NCBI GenBank assembly: GCA_041725895.1
Contig: JBGRQA010000002.1
Span: forward strand, 1 to 64,000
Direction of reading: 5' to 3'
Source of the DNA: JBGRQA01 sp041725895
Lineage (GTDB): Bacteria; Bacteroidota; Bacteroidia; Bacteroidales; Marinifilaceae
Length of the DNA stretch: 64,000 nucleotides
A model generated the notes under the pieces. It saw nothing but the letters and a program-made list of their open reading frames with translations, had not been told where the DNA came from and ran no database searches. Shown here piece by piece: positions 27,379 through 37,003 of this stretch. Each line of letters opens with the position of its first letter. The first letter of the stretch is position 1. A program made the position numbers and the translations under genes.

Positions 27379-28356
27379 ATGAAAAAAAGAACCCTTTTAG
27401 TCGTAGTTGGTCTCCTAATGCTTAATTTCTGTTTTGCTCAAAACAAAGGAAAGTACGAAGAGTTAAAAAAGGAGGCCTTGCATTTTTACAAATCCAAAGA
27501 GTATCAGAAATCGGCAGATAAGTACAGGGAGGCATTTGATTTTATGGATGGAAAAGCTACTCCCACCGACCGATACAATGCTGCGTGCTCCTATTCTCTG
27601 GCGAATCGTACTGATACGGCCTTCTATCACCTGTTTCGGCTGGCCAAAGATGCCAAATATCATAATTACGGCCATATTACTGCCGATCCGGATCTAAATT
27701 TATTGCATGATGATCAACGCTGGAAGCAATTGATTGCAATGGTAAAGGCCAACAAGGAGGAAGCGGAAAGGTATTTGGATAAGCCACTGGTTGCTCTGTT
27801 GGATACGATTTATAGGGAGGATCAGAGTTTCAGGCGTCAGGTGGGTGAAATTGCCGAAAAGCACGGATGGGATTCGGAGGAGGTGAAGGCGCATTGGGAG
27901 CTGATTAACCAAAAGGATTCGGTTAATGTAATTAAGGTTCAAAAAATACTTGACGAACGAGGCTGGTTGGGTGCTGATGTTGTTGGAAATAAGGGGAATC
28001 TTACCCTGTTTCTGGTGATTCAGCATGCAAACATTGAAATTCAGGAGAAATATTTGCCAATGATGCGTGAGGCTGTTCAAAAGGGAAATGCAAGGGCAAG
28101 AAACCTCGCTCTTTTAGAGGATCGGGTAGCTCTCCGAAAAGGGGAAAAGCAAATTTATGGAAGCCAGGTGGCCCGGGATAAGGAGTCGGGCGAATATTAT
28201 GTACTGCCGCTTATCGATCCGGATAATGTGAACAAAAGACGGGCAGAAGTAGGGCTTGGAGTAATAGAGGATTATATCTCGTACTGGGGAATGACCTGGG
28301 ATGTTGAAGCCTATAAAAAGCAGCTTCCCTTACTTGAGGCAAAGCAGAAGAAATAG
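27379..28356 (+). CDS. Exported TPR-like protein with DUF6624 domain
   Basis: This 325-residue protein has a signal peptide (MKKRTLLVVVGLLMLNFCFA). Residues about 25-115 look like a TPR pair (ALHFYKSKEYQKSADKYREA, DRYNAACSYSLANRTDTA). Residues about 130-310 fit DUF6624, with the segments DVVGNKGNLTLFLVIQHA, YLPMMREAVQKGNA, LALLEDRVALRKGEKQIYG. No function is known to me for this domain. It is exported to the periplasm or envelope. It is convergent with the ATP-grasp gene, sharing the hairpin at 28368-28393. Confidence 0.78.
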   Translation: MKKRTLLVVVGLLMLNFCFAQNKGKYEELKKEALHFYKSKEYQKSADKYREAFDFMDGKATPTDRYNAACSYSLANRTDTAFYHLFRLAKDAKYHNYGHITADPDLNLLHDDQRWKQLIAMVKANKEEAERYLDKPLVALLDTIYREDQSFRRQVGEIAEKHGWDSEEVKAHWELINQKDSVNVIKVQKILDERGWLGADVVGNKGNLTLFLVIQHANIEIQEKYLPMMREAVQKGNARARNLALLEDRVALRKGEKQIYGSQVARDKESGEYYVLPLIDPDNVNKRRAEVGLGVIEDYISYWGMTWDVEAYKKQLPLLEAKQKK

Positions 28357-28367
28357 TGTATGGAACC

Positions 28368-28393
28368 CCGTCAGGGTTTTGAACCCCTGACGG
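28368..28393. terminator. Bidirectional hairpin between the DUF6624 and ATP-grasp genes
   Basis: A perfect 9-bp stem, CCGTCAGGG (28368-28376) with CCCTGACGG (28385-28393), has an 8-base loop and sits between two convergent stop codons. The T-run is short. Confidence 0.7.
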
Positions 28394-28407
28394 CCGTTGT
28401 GTTTGAT

Positions 28408-29586
28408 TTACAACAATTCCTTTGCCACTTCCAGTTCCATGTACTCCTTTAGATCGGAATGCAGGATACGCTGGAATTCCTCTGTTTTGTCTGCAGCAGT
28501 TTCCAGAAAGAGGAAGCCGAAGATGGGGAAGGAGTGGTGATCCAGTTTTCGCAGATGCAGGGGATGGGAGAAGTCCTGCAGTAGTTTCTCGTAATCGAAA
28601 TGTTTTACGGTGTTTAGATCCGGGCCATTTGGTGCATCCAGAATCATGAAGTTGTAGGTGTTTCCTTCTTTTCCCTTCAAAATTGCATCCCAATCGGGCT
28701 GCTTGTCCTCCAAGTAGTATTCGTAGGGATTGATGCCATAGGCATACCACATCAGGTCGGTGAGGCACCAGCCACACAAGCGCATGGGGTTGATTTCGAT
28801 GGGGGCCAACCGGGTGCCATCGGTGCGCAGTTCCAAATGGAAGGGAAAGTTCTTTAGTTCCAGTTTCTCGTTGATCTGTTCCAGAAATTGGGAGAAAACA
28901 GTCAGCTTGTCCCGTATCATTTCGGGAGAGGTGTAATACCATCGGTCGCTTACATCTGCATCAGACGAGAAATCGTGTTGCAGAATGTTGAGTACAACAG
29001 GTTTGCCATCTTTGTCAAAGTAGGCATCAACAGCAAATTCATCCCCATTGATGCATTGCTCCAGAATGAAGCGGGAATTGTCGATTACCTGCCCGGGATA
29101 CATGGCCGAGGCCTGGTCCAGATTGGTTTGAATATCCTGCAAAGCATTGTTCCAGTCCTTTCGGCTGTTGATTTTGTATACCCCCAGGCTGAAGAAGCCA
29201 ATGGCCGGTTTCAGGATCACGGGAGTTGGAAGTTGTTCAAAATCCATTTGGGGCAATTCGCTCGCCATTACTCCTTTGAAATAGAAATCAGGATAGATGT
29301 CCTGTAAGGCTTCACGGAAGGCTACCTTGTCCTTTAGCAATTGGATTTTTTCAGGATAGGGCGTATCCGAAAGGTTCTCCATCATCCAACCCACTGCATT
29401 TTCCGAGTTGCTGTAGAGTTTTTGTGTTTGCTTTACCTGTTCAGCAAAATCATTCCCATCTAACAAGGGGAGGTTAAAGCGTTCGGAAAAGGATTCGCTC
29501 ATTGTGTTCTGAAGTACAGGGATTTGATTTTTCTCGATGGTTTCCAGTAGAAAATCGGAAACGTAAGGGCCTTCCAGCAAGATCAT
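28408..29586 (-). CDS. ATP-grasp domain protein
   Basis: This 392-residue cytoplasmic protein has the ATP-grasp fold: a lysine-bearing VILKPAIGFFSLGVYKI near residues 122-138, a hinge region FILEQCINGDEFAVDAY near 172-188, and the metal-binding LAPIEINPMRLCGW near 260-273. ATP-grasp enzymes ligate a carboxylate to an amine or thiol through an acyl-phosphate. The substrate cannot be assigned; the closest general resemblance is to carbamoyl-phosphate-synthase-like or amino-acid ligases. It stands alone. It starts at 29586, upstream of the avidin-like gene's stop. Confidence 0.82.
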   Translation of the reverse strand: MILLEGPYVSDFLLETIEKNQIPVLQNTMSESFSERFNLPLLDGNDFAEQVKQTQKLYSNSENAVGWMMENLSDTPYPEKIQLLKDKVAFREALQDIYPDFYFKGVMASELPQMDFEQLPTPVILKPAIGFFSLGVYKINSRKDWNNALQDIQTNLDQASAMYPGQVIDNSRFILEQCINGDEFAVDAYFDKDGKPVVLNILQHDFSSDADVSDRWYYTSPEMIRDKLTVFSQFLEQINEKLELKNFPFHLELRTDGTRLAPIEINPMRLCGWCLTDLMWYAYGINPYEYYLEDKQPDWDAILKGKEGNTYNFMILDAPNGPDLNTVKHFDYEKLLQDFSHPLHLRKLDHHSFPIFGFLFLETAADKTEEFQRILHSDLKEYMELEVAKELL

Positions 29587-29741
29587 AAATAGGTGTTTTT
29601 GTTTGCGGGGCCAAAAGTAGTAAAATGTCGATTAATGGGATCTGAATTTGAGAAAATCTGAGAAATCTGTAGTGTGTTATTGTAGATGAGAACAAAAAAG
29701 GCCTGCAAAGCAGACCCATTTCGATTAAACCACCAAAGGTA

Positions 29742-30092
29742 TTAGAGCTTTCGGAAGGTACCTACCCCGGTAAGTACGGCTTTGGCCATTTTTTCCTCGT
29801 CGCCGCCCTCGCTTTGGGAGAGGTGCCACATGGAGTTGATTACTTCACCTTCAAGATCTTCAGTGAAGCGTCCGGTCCAGCAGGCGATGGAGCCATAATG
29901 AGCAAAGTCTACCATAAAGGCGATGACATCCTGGTTGATTTTGCCCTTCAGTTCAAATTTTTCATCGAAGGAGGGACGACCAATTCCGGTTTGAAATGTG
30001 CCGGTGAGGTAACCATCATCTTCCAGCTTGAGTTCCATTACCGAGTTGTACTGGTTCTTCCATTTTCCGTTTAGATTGATATCCATTTCCAT
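29742..30092 (-). CDS. Divergent avidin-like protein
   Basis: This 116-residue protein fits the avidin/streptavidin eight-stranded barrel: GKWKNQYNS (N13, S17), LTGTFQTGIG, IAFMVDF, SIACWTGRF (W72), INSMWHL (W89) and TGVGTF. By hand alignment to streptavidin, ligand positions N23, S27, S88, W92 and W108 are kept, Y43 and S45 become Phe33 and Thr35, and W79, T90, W120 and D128 become Phe63, Ala70, Met102 and Gly111. Biotin binding is therefore uncertain, though the fold is likely. There is no signal peptide, so it would be cytoplasmic, which is unusual for an avidin. A downstream ATG two codons in is an alternative start. Confidence 0.8.
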   Translation of the reverse strand: MEMDINLNGKWKNQYNSVMELKLEDDGYLTGTFQTGIGRPSFDEKFELKGKINQDVIAFMVDFAHYGSIACWTGRFTEDLEGEVINSMWHLSQSEGGDEEKMAKAVLTGVGTFRKL

Positions 30093-30278
30093 AGTGCTGT
30101 TTTTAAGGGGTGAATGATTACGAGTGTTTCTCGATTTGCTTTACGCAGTAATAATTTATGAAAATTTGAAGAAACTAACAAACGGAGTTAACGTTCCGGG
30201 TTGTAAGTTTCTTGTCAAAATCCTCTCCTTCGGTTTCCAAATCAGCGAAGTTGCAAATCTTCCCCATTCACAATTTCC

Positions 30279-31271
30279 TTATTCCTTAAACAGGGCAGTC
30301 TCCTTCTCTCCGGTTGATTTCAGGTAGCCGCGAAACATGCCTGGGGTGTTGAATTCCATGGAAACATTTCCCTTTTTGTCTACAGCAATTACTCCGCCGG
30401 TACCCTTGAGCTGGTTGAGTTTTTCAATTTCAGCCTGTGTGGCCTCCGGAAGTGATTTTCCCTGGTATTCCATCATGGCTGAAATGTCGCGGGCAAAGCC
30501 CAGACGAATGAAATATTCTCCATGTCCGGTGCAGGATACAGCACAGGTTTCGTTATTGGCATAGGTACCTGCTCCAATTATGGGGGAATCTCCTATTCGG
30601 CCGTATTTTTTATTGGTCATACCTCCTGTAGATGTGCCTGCTGCCAGGTTGCCGTAGCTGTCAAGAACAACACAGCCCACAGTGCCATGGCGATCACCTT
30701 TGGTCATTTTACGTTCCTTTTTCAGAATGCGCTGCAGCGATTCCCAGCGGTTCTTAGTGAAAAAGTAGCTGCTGTCTACAATGGTTAATCCCTGTTCTTT
30801 GGCGAATTGGGAGGCTCCCTTACCGCTCAACATTACGTGTTCCGATTTTTCCATCACTTTTCGGGCGGCAGAAATCGGATTCTTAATGTCGCCAACTCCC
30901 GCAACAGCACCTGCATTTCTGTCTTTTCCGTACATTATGGAGGCATCCAGTTCGTTGGTGCCATGATGGGTAAAAACGGCTCCTTTTCCGGCGTTGAATA
31001 GAGGCGAGTCTTCCAAAACATGGATTACCTTTTCTACCGCATCCAGACAGGTGCCTCCCCGGCTCAGGATGGAATCTCCTACCAGAAGGGCTTCGTTCAG
31101 ATTGGCATGGTAGGCTTTGGCTTTTTGTGCATCTACTTTCTCGGGAGTGATAAAGCCCGCCCCTCCATGGATAACAACAACATAGTTGGGGCCTTCGTTG
31201 TTTTGGGCAAAAGCGTTACCCAAAGATGCAATCAGAATGAATAGTTGGAGTAGGACCGTGGTTCGAATCAT
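30279..31271 (-). CDS. Exported isoaspartyl peptidase / L-asparaginase (Ntn-hydrolase)
   Basis: This 330-residue protein has a signal peptide (MIRTTVLLQLFILIASLGNAFA) and the Thr-type Ntn-hydrolase (T2) family pattern: VVIHGGAGFI near the start, the autocleavage site HGTVGCVVLD with nucleophile Thr197, and TSTGGMTNKKYGRIGDSPIIG. It should mature into alpha and beta subunits in the periplasm and cleave isoaspartyl dipeptides and/or asparagine. The stop codon of the TPR kinase is one base before its start codon, so the two are translationally coupled. Why a sensor kinase and an asparaginase share a transcript is not obvious. Confidence 0.91.
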   Translation of the reverse strand: MIRTTVLLQLFILIASLGNAFAQNNEGPNYVVVIHGGAGFITPEKVDAQKAKAYHANLNEALLVGDSILSRGGTCLDAVEKVIHVLEDSPLFNAGKGAVFTHHGTNELDASIMYGKDRNAGAVAGVGDIKNPISAARKVMEKSEHVMLSGKGASQFAKEQGLTIVDSSYFFTKNRWESLQRILKKERKMTKGDRHGTVGCVVLDSYGNLAAGTSTGGMTNKKYGRIGDSPIIGAGTYANNETCAVSCTGHGEYFIRLGFARDISAMMEYQGKSLPEATQAEIEKLNQLKGTGGVIAVDKKGNVSMEFNTPGMFRGYLKSTGEKETALFKE

Positions 31272-31272
31272 G

Positions 31273-34254
31273 CTAAATGTTTTTAATTATTACTTGAATC
31301 AGTTCTTCTTCGGTGTAAGGTTTGGTTATAAAGGCGTCGCAACCGGCCTGGAGCATTTTATCGGTTTCTTCCTTCATTGCATAAGCTGTTTGAGCAATTA
31401 CCGGAAGCGAAGGCTTTTTCTCTTTTATGGATTGGGTTGCATTGTAGCCATCCAATTCGGGCATCTCAATGTCCATAAGGATGAGGTCGATCTGGGTTTC
31501 CTTCCGGAAATAATCCAGGGTTTGTTTCCCGTTTTGAGCCCAAAGGACTTTTGCCTTGGTTCTTTTGAGAACTTCGTTTATATACAGAAAGTTTGATTCT
31601 GTATCCTCGGCTACGAGTATGATTTTTCCGGAAAGGTCCGGTTGATTATTTCCCATTATATTATTGGGCAATGGGGTAGATGTGTATTCAGGGATTGGAA
31701 TTTTGAAGAAGAACTGGCTTCCCTTGCCGTGGATCGATTCCACCCATATTTCCCCATCCAGTAGTTCCACCAATTTTTTTGTAATGGTGAGTCCAAGTCC
31801 GGTTCCTCCGTAATTTGTTCCGTTGTTGGAGGCTTGGCGGAAGCGATCGTAGATCAAGGTGATTTCCTTTTCCGGGATTCCAATTCCCGTATCCTTTACA
31901 AAGAAGTAGAGGAAGTTTTCCTTTTGGAAGTAACCAAATTCGATGGACCCCTCGTCTGTGAATTTCAAAGCGTTTCGCAGAAGATTGATGAGGATCTGTT
32001 TTACTCTTTGTGGATCGCTGTACAGGTTTAGGGTTTGGTTCGTTAAATCTGTATTGAATCGAATCAGAAGGTGTGATTTGCTGAGCTCTTCCTTTTTTTC
32101 TTCAAACATTTGGTGCAGCTCCTGGAACATGGGATAAACTTGAAAATTTTTCTTGTTGATACTGAGCTGACCGGATTCTATCATTGATATATCCACGATA
32201 TCGTTGACCAGGGTAAGCAGTAGATTGCCATTTTCCTGGATGATGCGAATGAACTCTTCCTGTTTTTTGCGATTGATATCCAGGGAAAGAAGATTGGAGA
32301 AACCGATGATTGCATTCATGGGCGTTCGAATCTCATGAGACATGTTGGCCAGAAATGAGGTCTTCAGTAAATCGGATTCTTCTGCTTTTTCTTTGGCTTT
32401 CAAAAGTTCCATGGTTCGGATTTGAACCAAAGATTCCAGGTTTTTATGATGCTCTTCCAGGAGTTTCTCCGCTTTTTTACGTTCGTTAATTTCCTGACGC
32501 AATTTTTGGTTGGTCTGTTTTTTTGATAGATACATTCGGTAGGTTACGAAGGATGCTATGGCAACAAACAGGATGAGGATGCTTAAAAGGATGATGAGCA
32601 GTTGCTGCTTCTTTAGTCTGGCCTCTTTTATGGATTGCTCCTTGGACAGGATTTTGATTTCATTTTCCTTCTTTTCTCTTTCGTATTGCATTTGAATCCA
32701 CCCGATTCGATTCTCCGTTTGCGAATTGAAAATTTCATTGTAAATGTGGTTGTGTTTTTGGTAGAAGGACAATGCTTTGTCATAGTTCTTTTCCAGGGCG
32801 TAGACCTCGCTTAAGTTCTTGTAATTTTCTGCCAGGAGACGCTTGTAGTTTTTCTTTTCACATATTTCCGTGCTTTTTGTCAGAAAGTGGATGGATTTTG
32901 CGAGATGGCCTTTACTTCTGTGCAGTGCACCTATGTTGTTGTAGATGGAGGCAAGTCCCATCTGGTTGTTGATTTCCTGGTTGATCTGCAAGGATTTTTT
33001 GTAAAATTCAGCCGCCTGAGAATATTTTTTCATTCGGGCAGATACCAGCCCCAGGTTGGTATAGCAATTGGCAATCCCAATTTGGTTCCCAATTTCCTTT
33101 TGAAGACTAAGTGATTTCTGGTAATGAATGATTGTACTGTCAATTTGATTTTCAAAAAAATGAGTGTTGGCTACTTTGCGGTATGCCTCGGCCACTCCTT
33201 TCTTGTTGTCCAACTTTTGATTCAGGGATAAGGCTTTTTGGAAATTTTCCCGGGAACGGGGATAGTCTTTCATTTCGAAAAAGACTTTTCCCAGGTTGAA
33301 GAAACAGTTGGCTTGTCCTTTGATGTTTTCAATTTGTTCGTAGATTCTTAGGGCTTGATGAAAATGTTCTGTGGCCTTATCGTATTGAGCCATGTTAAAA
33401 TATATGGTTCCAATGCCAAGGGTAGCCCTGGCCGTTCCTACAGGACACTTGCATTCCTCACTTAAGCTGAGCGAGGATTTGAATAGGTTTAAGGCTTGCT
33501 GCTGCTTTCCCTTGTGTTGTTCAACAAGAGCTTTCTGGTGAAAGGTGTAGGACAGGTTTTTCTTGAGATCGTGATTTTGGGCCAGCAGCAGACTTCTGTT
33601 GTAATGTTTTTGTGCCAGATCGTATTGATTGAGTTGCATGTGTACGTTTCCCAAGGCATTCAAAGAGTAGCAGATACCTGGAAAGTTGTGTAGTTTCTGG
33701 TTGATTCGAAGTGCTTTCTTGTATAAATCCAGAGCGGTTTTGTACTCAGTTGTTTCAAAATAACTATTTCCAAGAGCATTTAGTGTGAAAGCAATTCCCT
33801 TGCGGTCTTTTGTCAATTCTTTTAAGGCCAGAGATTTTTCAAAGAAATCTCTCGCTTTTTGATAGTGGCATTTTTGAAGGTAGACCTCACCAATGTGTGT
33901 TAGAAGATAAGCCGATTGGATGCTGTCATTAACCTGGTTCCAGTAATTCATTGCATCCTCAAAATTTTTTAAGGCCAGGCGATTTAAACCTTGAGAGAGA
34001 TAGATGCGGCCCAGTGTGCGTTGCGCATAAGCTTTTTGCTTCGGGCGGTTCAATTCCTTTGTTTTTTGGAAGACTTTGAGAGTTAGATCCAGGGCTCCGG
34101 GTTGATTCGTTTTGAACAGCTGATAGGCTTTGATGTTTTGCTCTTCCAGATTGGTTTGGTTGATTGAGATGGGAAGTAGGGATGCGGGATTGGTATTGGC
34201 CCTGCTGCCAATAGAGAAAAGAAACAGGATGATTGATACAATTATTTTTAGCAT
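31273..34254 (-). CDS. TPR-containing hybrid sensor histidine kinase / response regulator
   Basis: This protein of 993 residues begins with a signal peptide (MLKIIVSIILFLFSIGSRA) and about twelve tetratricopeptide repeats spanning residues 40-560. One membrane segment near 565-585 is followed by a coiled coil, a HisKA dimerisation domain with H640 in SHEIRTPM, a HATPase_c domain ending in GTGLGLTITKKL, and a receiver domain with D928 in LILMDIEMP. The periplasmic TPRs probably sense a protein or peptide. I chose the ATG at 34252-34254 because it directly precedes the signal peptide; the ATG at 34311 would add 19 hydrophilic residues. It is upstream of the asparaginase by one base. No separate output regulator was seen. 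Confidence 0.88.
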   Translation of the reverse strand: MLKIIVSIILFLFSIGSRANTNPASLLPISINQTNLEEQNIKAYQLFKTNQPGALDLTLKVFQKTKELNRPKQKAYAQRTLGRIYLSQGLNRLALKNFEDAMNYWNQVNDSIQSAYLLTHIGEVYLQKCHYQKARDFFEKSLALKELTKDRKGIAFTLNALGNSYFETTEYKTALDLYKKALRINQKLHNFPGICYSLNALGNVHMQLNQYDLAQKHYNRSLLLAQNHDLKKNLSYTFHQKALVEQHKGKQQQALNLFKSSLSLSEECKCPVGTARATLGIGTIYFNMAQYDKATEHFHQALRIYEQIENIKGQANCFFNLGKVFFEMKDYPRSRENFQKALSLNQKLDNKKGVAEAYRKVANTHFFENQIDSTIIHYQKSLSLQKEIGNQIGIANCYTNLGLVSARMKKYSQAAEFYKKSLQINQEINNQMGLASIYNNIGALHRSKGHLAKSIHFLTKSTEICEKKNYKRLLAENYKNLSEVYALEKNYDKALSFYQKHNHIYNEIFNSQTENRIGWIQMQYEREKKENEIKILSKEQSIKEARLKKQQLLIILLSILILFVAIASFVTYRMYLSKKQTNQKLRQEINERKKAEKLLEEHHKNLESLVQIRTMELLKAKEKAEESDLLKTSFLANMSHEIRTPMNAIIGFSNLLSLDINRKKQEEFIRIIQENGNLLLTLVNDIVDISMIESGQLSINKKNFQVYPMFQELHQMFEEKKEELSKSHLLIRFNTDLTNQTLNLYSDPQRVKQILINLLRNALKFTDEGSIEFGYFQKENFLYFFVKDTGIGIPEKEITLIYDRFRQASNNGTNYGGTGLGLTITKKLVELLDGEIWVESIHGKGSQFFFKIPIPEYTSTPLPNNIMGNNQPDLSGKIILVAEDTESNFLYINEVLKRTKAKVLWAQNGKQTLDYFRKETQIDLILMDIEMPELDGYNATQSIKEKKPSLPVIAQTAYAMKEETDKMLQAGCDAFITKPYTEEELIQVIIKNI

Positions 34255-34812
34255 GATGAAGCGGATGGTCTCGAATGTGTTCTGTTTGCCCGTAATAAAA
34301 AACATTTCCATGTTTTAATTAGGGGAGAAATGAATTGGTTTCTTCGTTTGATTTTGAATTAGTAGCTGTTTTTTTAGCAAGGATAAAGTTACGAAATATT
34401 ATTTTAGGAGAGATGTGTTCAGACAATAGTATAATTTTATATGAAAACGAAGAGAAAGCGGGAGGTTACATTAGGGAGAATATTTGTCCTAAAATTAGGG
34501 GAGACTTTTTTAGTTTAGTTGAATGCTTTTCGATTATTTCCTATTACTTTTGCAGGTTCAGATATTTAAGGAGACCTTTTCCAAGTTGGATTCGTAGTAA
34601 TTGATGATAAGACTATGAATGGAAAATCGTTTCGAGACTGAAGACAAAAGCTTGTTTGTTAGGATTTTTTCCGTAGATTGTTGTTTCGGATTCCTAACTT
34701 GTCAGGCCCGTTCAAATTGATAATATAGTTTTTTAAACAAGGTTGATTGTAAAGATACGAAGGGAGAGGATTCCCTGGCTATCGACCTTGGCAATATTAA
34801 AACAAATTTCCA
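34255..34812 (+). other. Gene-free stretch before argS with a promoter-like site
   Basis: About 500 bases with no convincing frame. TACTTTTG at 34545-34552 matches the -7 element, followed by GCAGG as in the ffh promoter, but it is 260 bases before argS. Inside this possible leader, GTTAGGA and TCCTAAC form an inverted repeat. Either a long argS leader or a small RNA could start here. Confidence 0.4.
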
Positions 34813-36606
34813 ATGAGTATCGAAAGTATTATTAAAAGTAAGGTAATTGAGGCTATAGCGGGGTGCTATGAGCAAAGTGTAGATGACAAAATGGTACAAA
34901 TTCAGAAGACCCGACGAGAGTTTGAAGGTGATTTGACCGTTGTGGTTTTCCCATTTTTGCGCTTCTCCCGACGATCACCCGAAGAGACTGCGAATGATAT
35001 TGGAAATTTTCTGAAGGAGAATATTGAGGTTGTAGCTGATTTTAATGTTGTGAAAGGGTTTTTGAACCTGGTGATTGACAATTCATACTGGATTTCCGTT
35101 TTGAATGGAGCGGTTCAAACCCCTAAATTTGGTTTCAAACCACAATCGGCAGACGAAACAAAGGTGATGATCGAGTATTCTTCGCCGAATACCAACAAAC
35201 CTCTGCACTTGGGACATATCCGGAACAACCTGTTAGGATATTCTGTGGCTGAGATTCTAAAAGCCAACGGTCATGAGGTGATCAAGGTGAACCTGGTGAA
35301 CGACAGAGGGATCCATATTTGTAAATCCATGTTGGCCTGGTTGCGATTTGGAGAGGGTGAAACTCCTGAATCAGCAAATATGAAAGGCGATCACCTGGTT
35401 GGAAAGTACTACGTGAAGTTCGATCAGGAATACAAAAAAGAGGTAGAGCAGCTGATTGCCTACGGAAAACATCCTGATGAAGCCAAAAAGCAGGCTCCGC
35501 TACTTTTGGAAGCGCAGGAGATGTTGCGTAAATGGGAAGCAGGCGATGATGAAGTTGTGGCTCTTTGGCGTAAGATGAACGATTGGGTATTGGCCGGATT
35601 TGATGAAACCTACAAAAAGATGGGGGTTGATTTCGATAAGGTGTATTTCGAATCGGAAACCTACAAGAAAGGGAAAGCCATTGTTATGAAAGGCCTGGAA
35701 GAGGGTGTGTTGTACCAGAAAGAAACAGGATCTGTTTGGGCCAATATGGAATCGGATGGTTTGGATCATAAATTGCTGCTTCGTGATGACGGAACTTCTG
35801 TTTACATGACTCAGGATATTGGTACCGCTTACGAACGTTTCAATGAATTTAATATCGACGAGCATGTATATGTGGTGGGGAATGAGCAGAACTATCACTT
35901 CCAGGTGTTGTCTTTAATTCTTGGAAAATTAGGCTACAAATGGCATGATAAAATTCACCATCTTTCCTATGGTATGGTAGAGCTTCCTGAGGGGAAAATG
36001 AAATCCCGCGAAGGAACCGTTGTGGATGCTGATGATTTGATGCAGGAAATGGTGAATACTGCCCGTGATATGTCCAATGAGTTGGGTAAATTGCAGGGAT
36101 ACAGTGAAGAGGAAGCAGCAGAAGTGTTTACCAAAGTAGCCATGGGTGCTTTGAAATATTTCATTCTGAAAGTGGATCCGAAGAAGAATATGATGTTTAA
36201 TCCTAAGGAATCTATTGACTTCAACGGAAATACCGGACCATTTATTCAATATACTTATGCTCGAATTCAGTCTGTACAGCGAAAAGCCAAAGAGGAAGGA
36301 CTTACAGTTCCGGAACAGGCTATAGCGAACCTTACCATTTCGGAGAAGGAATCCTACCTGATTCAAATGGTTGCAGATTTCCCTAACGTGGTTAGCGATG
36401 CGGGAAAAGACAGAAGTCCTGCATTAATTGCCAACTATGTTTACGATCTTGTGAAGGAGTACAACCAGTTCTATCATGATTTCCCTATCGCCAAGGAGGA
36501 GAACACTGACTTGAGAGATTTCCGTTTGGTTCTGTCCAGACAAATTGGAGAAATCATTAAGAATGGTATGAGCCTTCTGGGAATTGGAGTACCGGAACGA
36601 ATGTAA
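34813..36606 (+). CDS. argS: Arginyl-tRNA synthetase
   Basis: This 597-residue protein has the class I synthetase features of ArgRS: an N-terminal additional domain (residues about 1-100), the HIGH motif as H132-L-G-H135 in KPLHLGHIRNN, a Rossmann core with QNYHFQ, the KMSKS-equivalent EGKMKSREG near residue 395, and a C-terminal anticodon-binding DALR-type helical domain. It charges tRNA-Arg with arginine in the cytoplasm. Length is within the usual range (about 550-600). It is flanked by a long leader upstream and its own terminator downstream. Confidence 0.96.
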   Translation: MSIESIIKSKVIEAIAGCYEQSVDDKMVQIQKTRREFEGDLTVVVFPFLRFSRRSPEETANDIGNFLKENIEVVADFNVVKGFLNLVIDNSYWISVLNGAVQTPKFGFKPQSADETKVMIEYSSPNTNKPLHLGHIRNNLLGYSVAEILKANGHEVIKVNLVNDRGIHICKSMLAWLRFGEGETPESANMKGDHLVGKYYVKFDQEYKKEVEQLIAYGKHPDEAKKQAPLLLEAQEMLRKWEAGDDEVVALWRKMNDWVLAGFDETYKKMGVDFDKVYFESETYKKGKAIVMKGLEEGVLYQKETGSVWANMESDGLDHKLLLRDDGTSVYMTQDIGTAYERFNEFNIDEHVYVVGNEQNYHFQVLSLILGKLGYKWHDKIHHLSYGMVELPEGKMKSREGTVVDADDLMQEMVNTARDMSNELGKLQGYSEEEAAEVFTKVAMGALKYFILKVDPKKNMMFNPKESIDFNGNTGPFIQYTYARIQSVQRKAKEEGLTVPEQAIANLTISEKESYLIQMVADFPNVVSDAGKDRSPALIANYVYDLVKEYNQFYHDFPIAKEENTDLRDFRLVLSRQIGEIIKNGMSLLGIGVPERM

Positions 36607-36631
36607 TTGAAGAATCGATAGTAAGATATGG

Positions 36632-36662
36632 AGCGGGCACCTGATGAGGGCCCGCTTTTTTT
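36632..36662 (+). terminator. Terminator of argS
   Basis: The stem AGCGGGC (36632-36638) with GCCCGCT (36650-36656) is followed by seven Ts, 26 bases after the stop. Confidence 0.88.
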
Positions 36663-37003
36663 ATGTTTTTAGTTATAGAGGCTTTGTCTGTTTTGGATAT
36701 TTTGCCTGCATTTCTTTTCCTGAATGAATTCAGTTTGGCCATGATGAGAATTGAAATAGAATTCAATTTTCTTGCTCCAAATTGCAAATCCTGATTTTGT
36801 ATGGTTCGTATTGCAATTCAATTTTAGATGATGCGTTTTTATCATGTGAGGAGTCTGGCGCAGGGGAGAAATTTGAAGATAGGGGCTGTTCCTGAATAAA
36901 AAGAAGGAAATGACTAAAATTATTGATAATTTCTGGTTCGCATCGTTTTACTCCTACGCATATTTTTTTATTTTTGCAGGGATAAATCTAAATCTGGAGC
37001 ATA
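36663..37003 (+). other. Gene-free stretch between argS and ffh
   Basis: AT-rich with no convincing frame; its right end carries the ffh promoter listed at 36946-36976. Nothing else was seen. Confidence 0.6.
36946..36976 (+). promoter_or_regulatory. Bacteroidota-type promoter for ffh
   Basis: TTTT (36946-36949, one mismatch to TTTG) and TATTTTTG (36969-36976) are separated by 19 bases. The ffh start codon lies 28 bases downstream, giving a short leader. Confidence 0.65.

Noticed and set aside
34255..34311. ATG 34311 as the start of the TPR kinase
   Set aside because: It would place 19 hydrophilic residues before a signal peptide; ATG 34254 directly precedes it.
36557..36787. Minus-strand frame over the argS terminator
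   Set aside because: It spans the argS end, its hairpin and AT-rich spacer; lysine-rich text is typical of chance frames.
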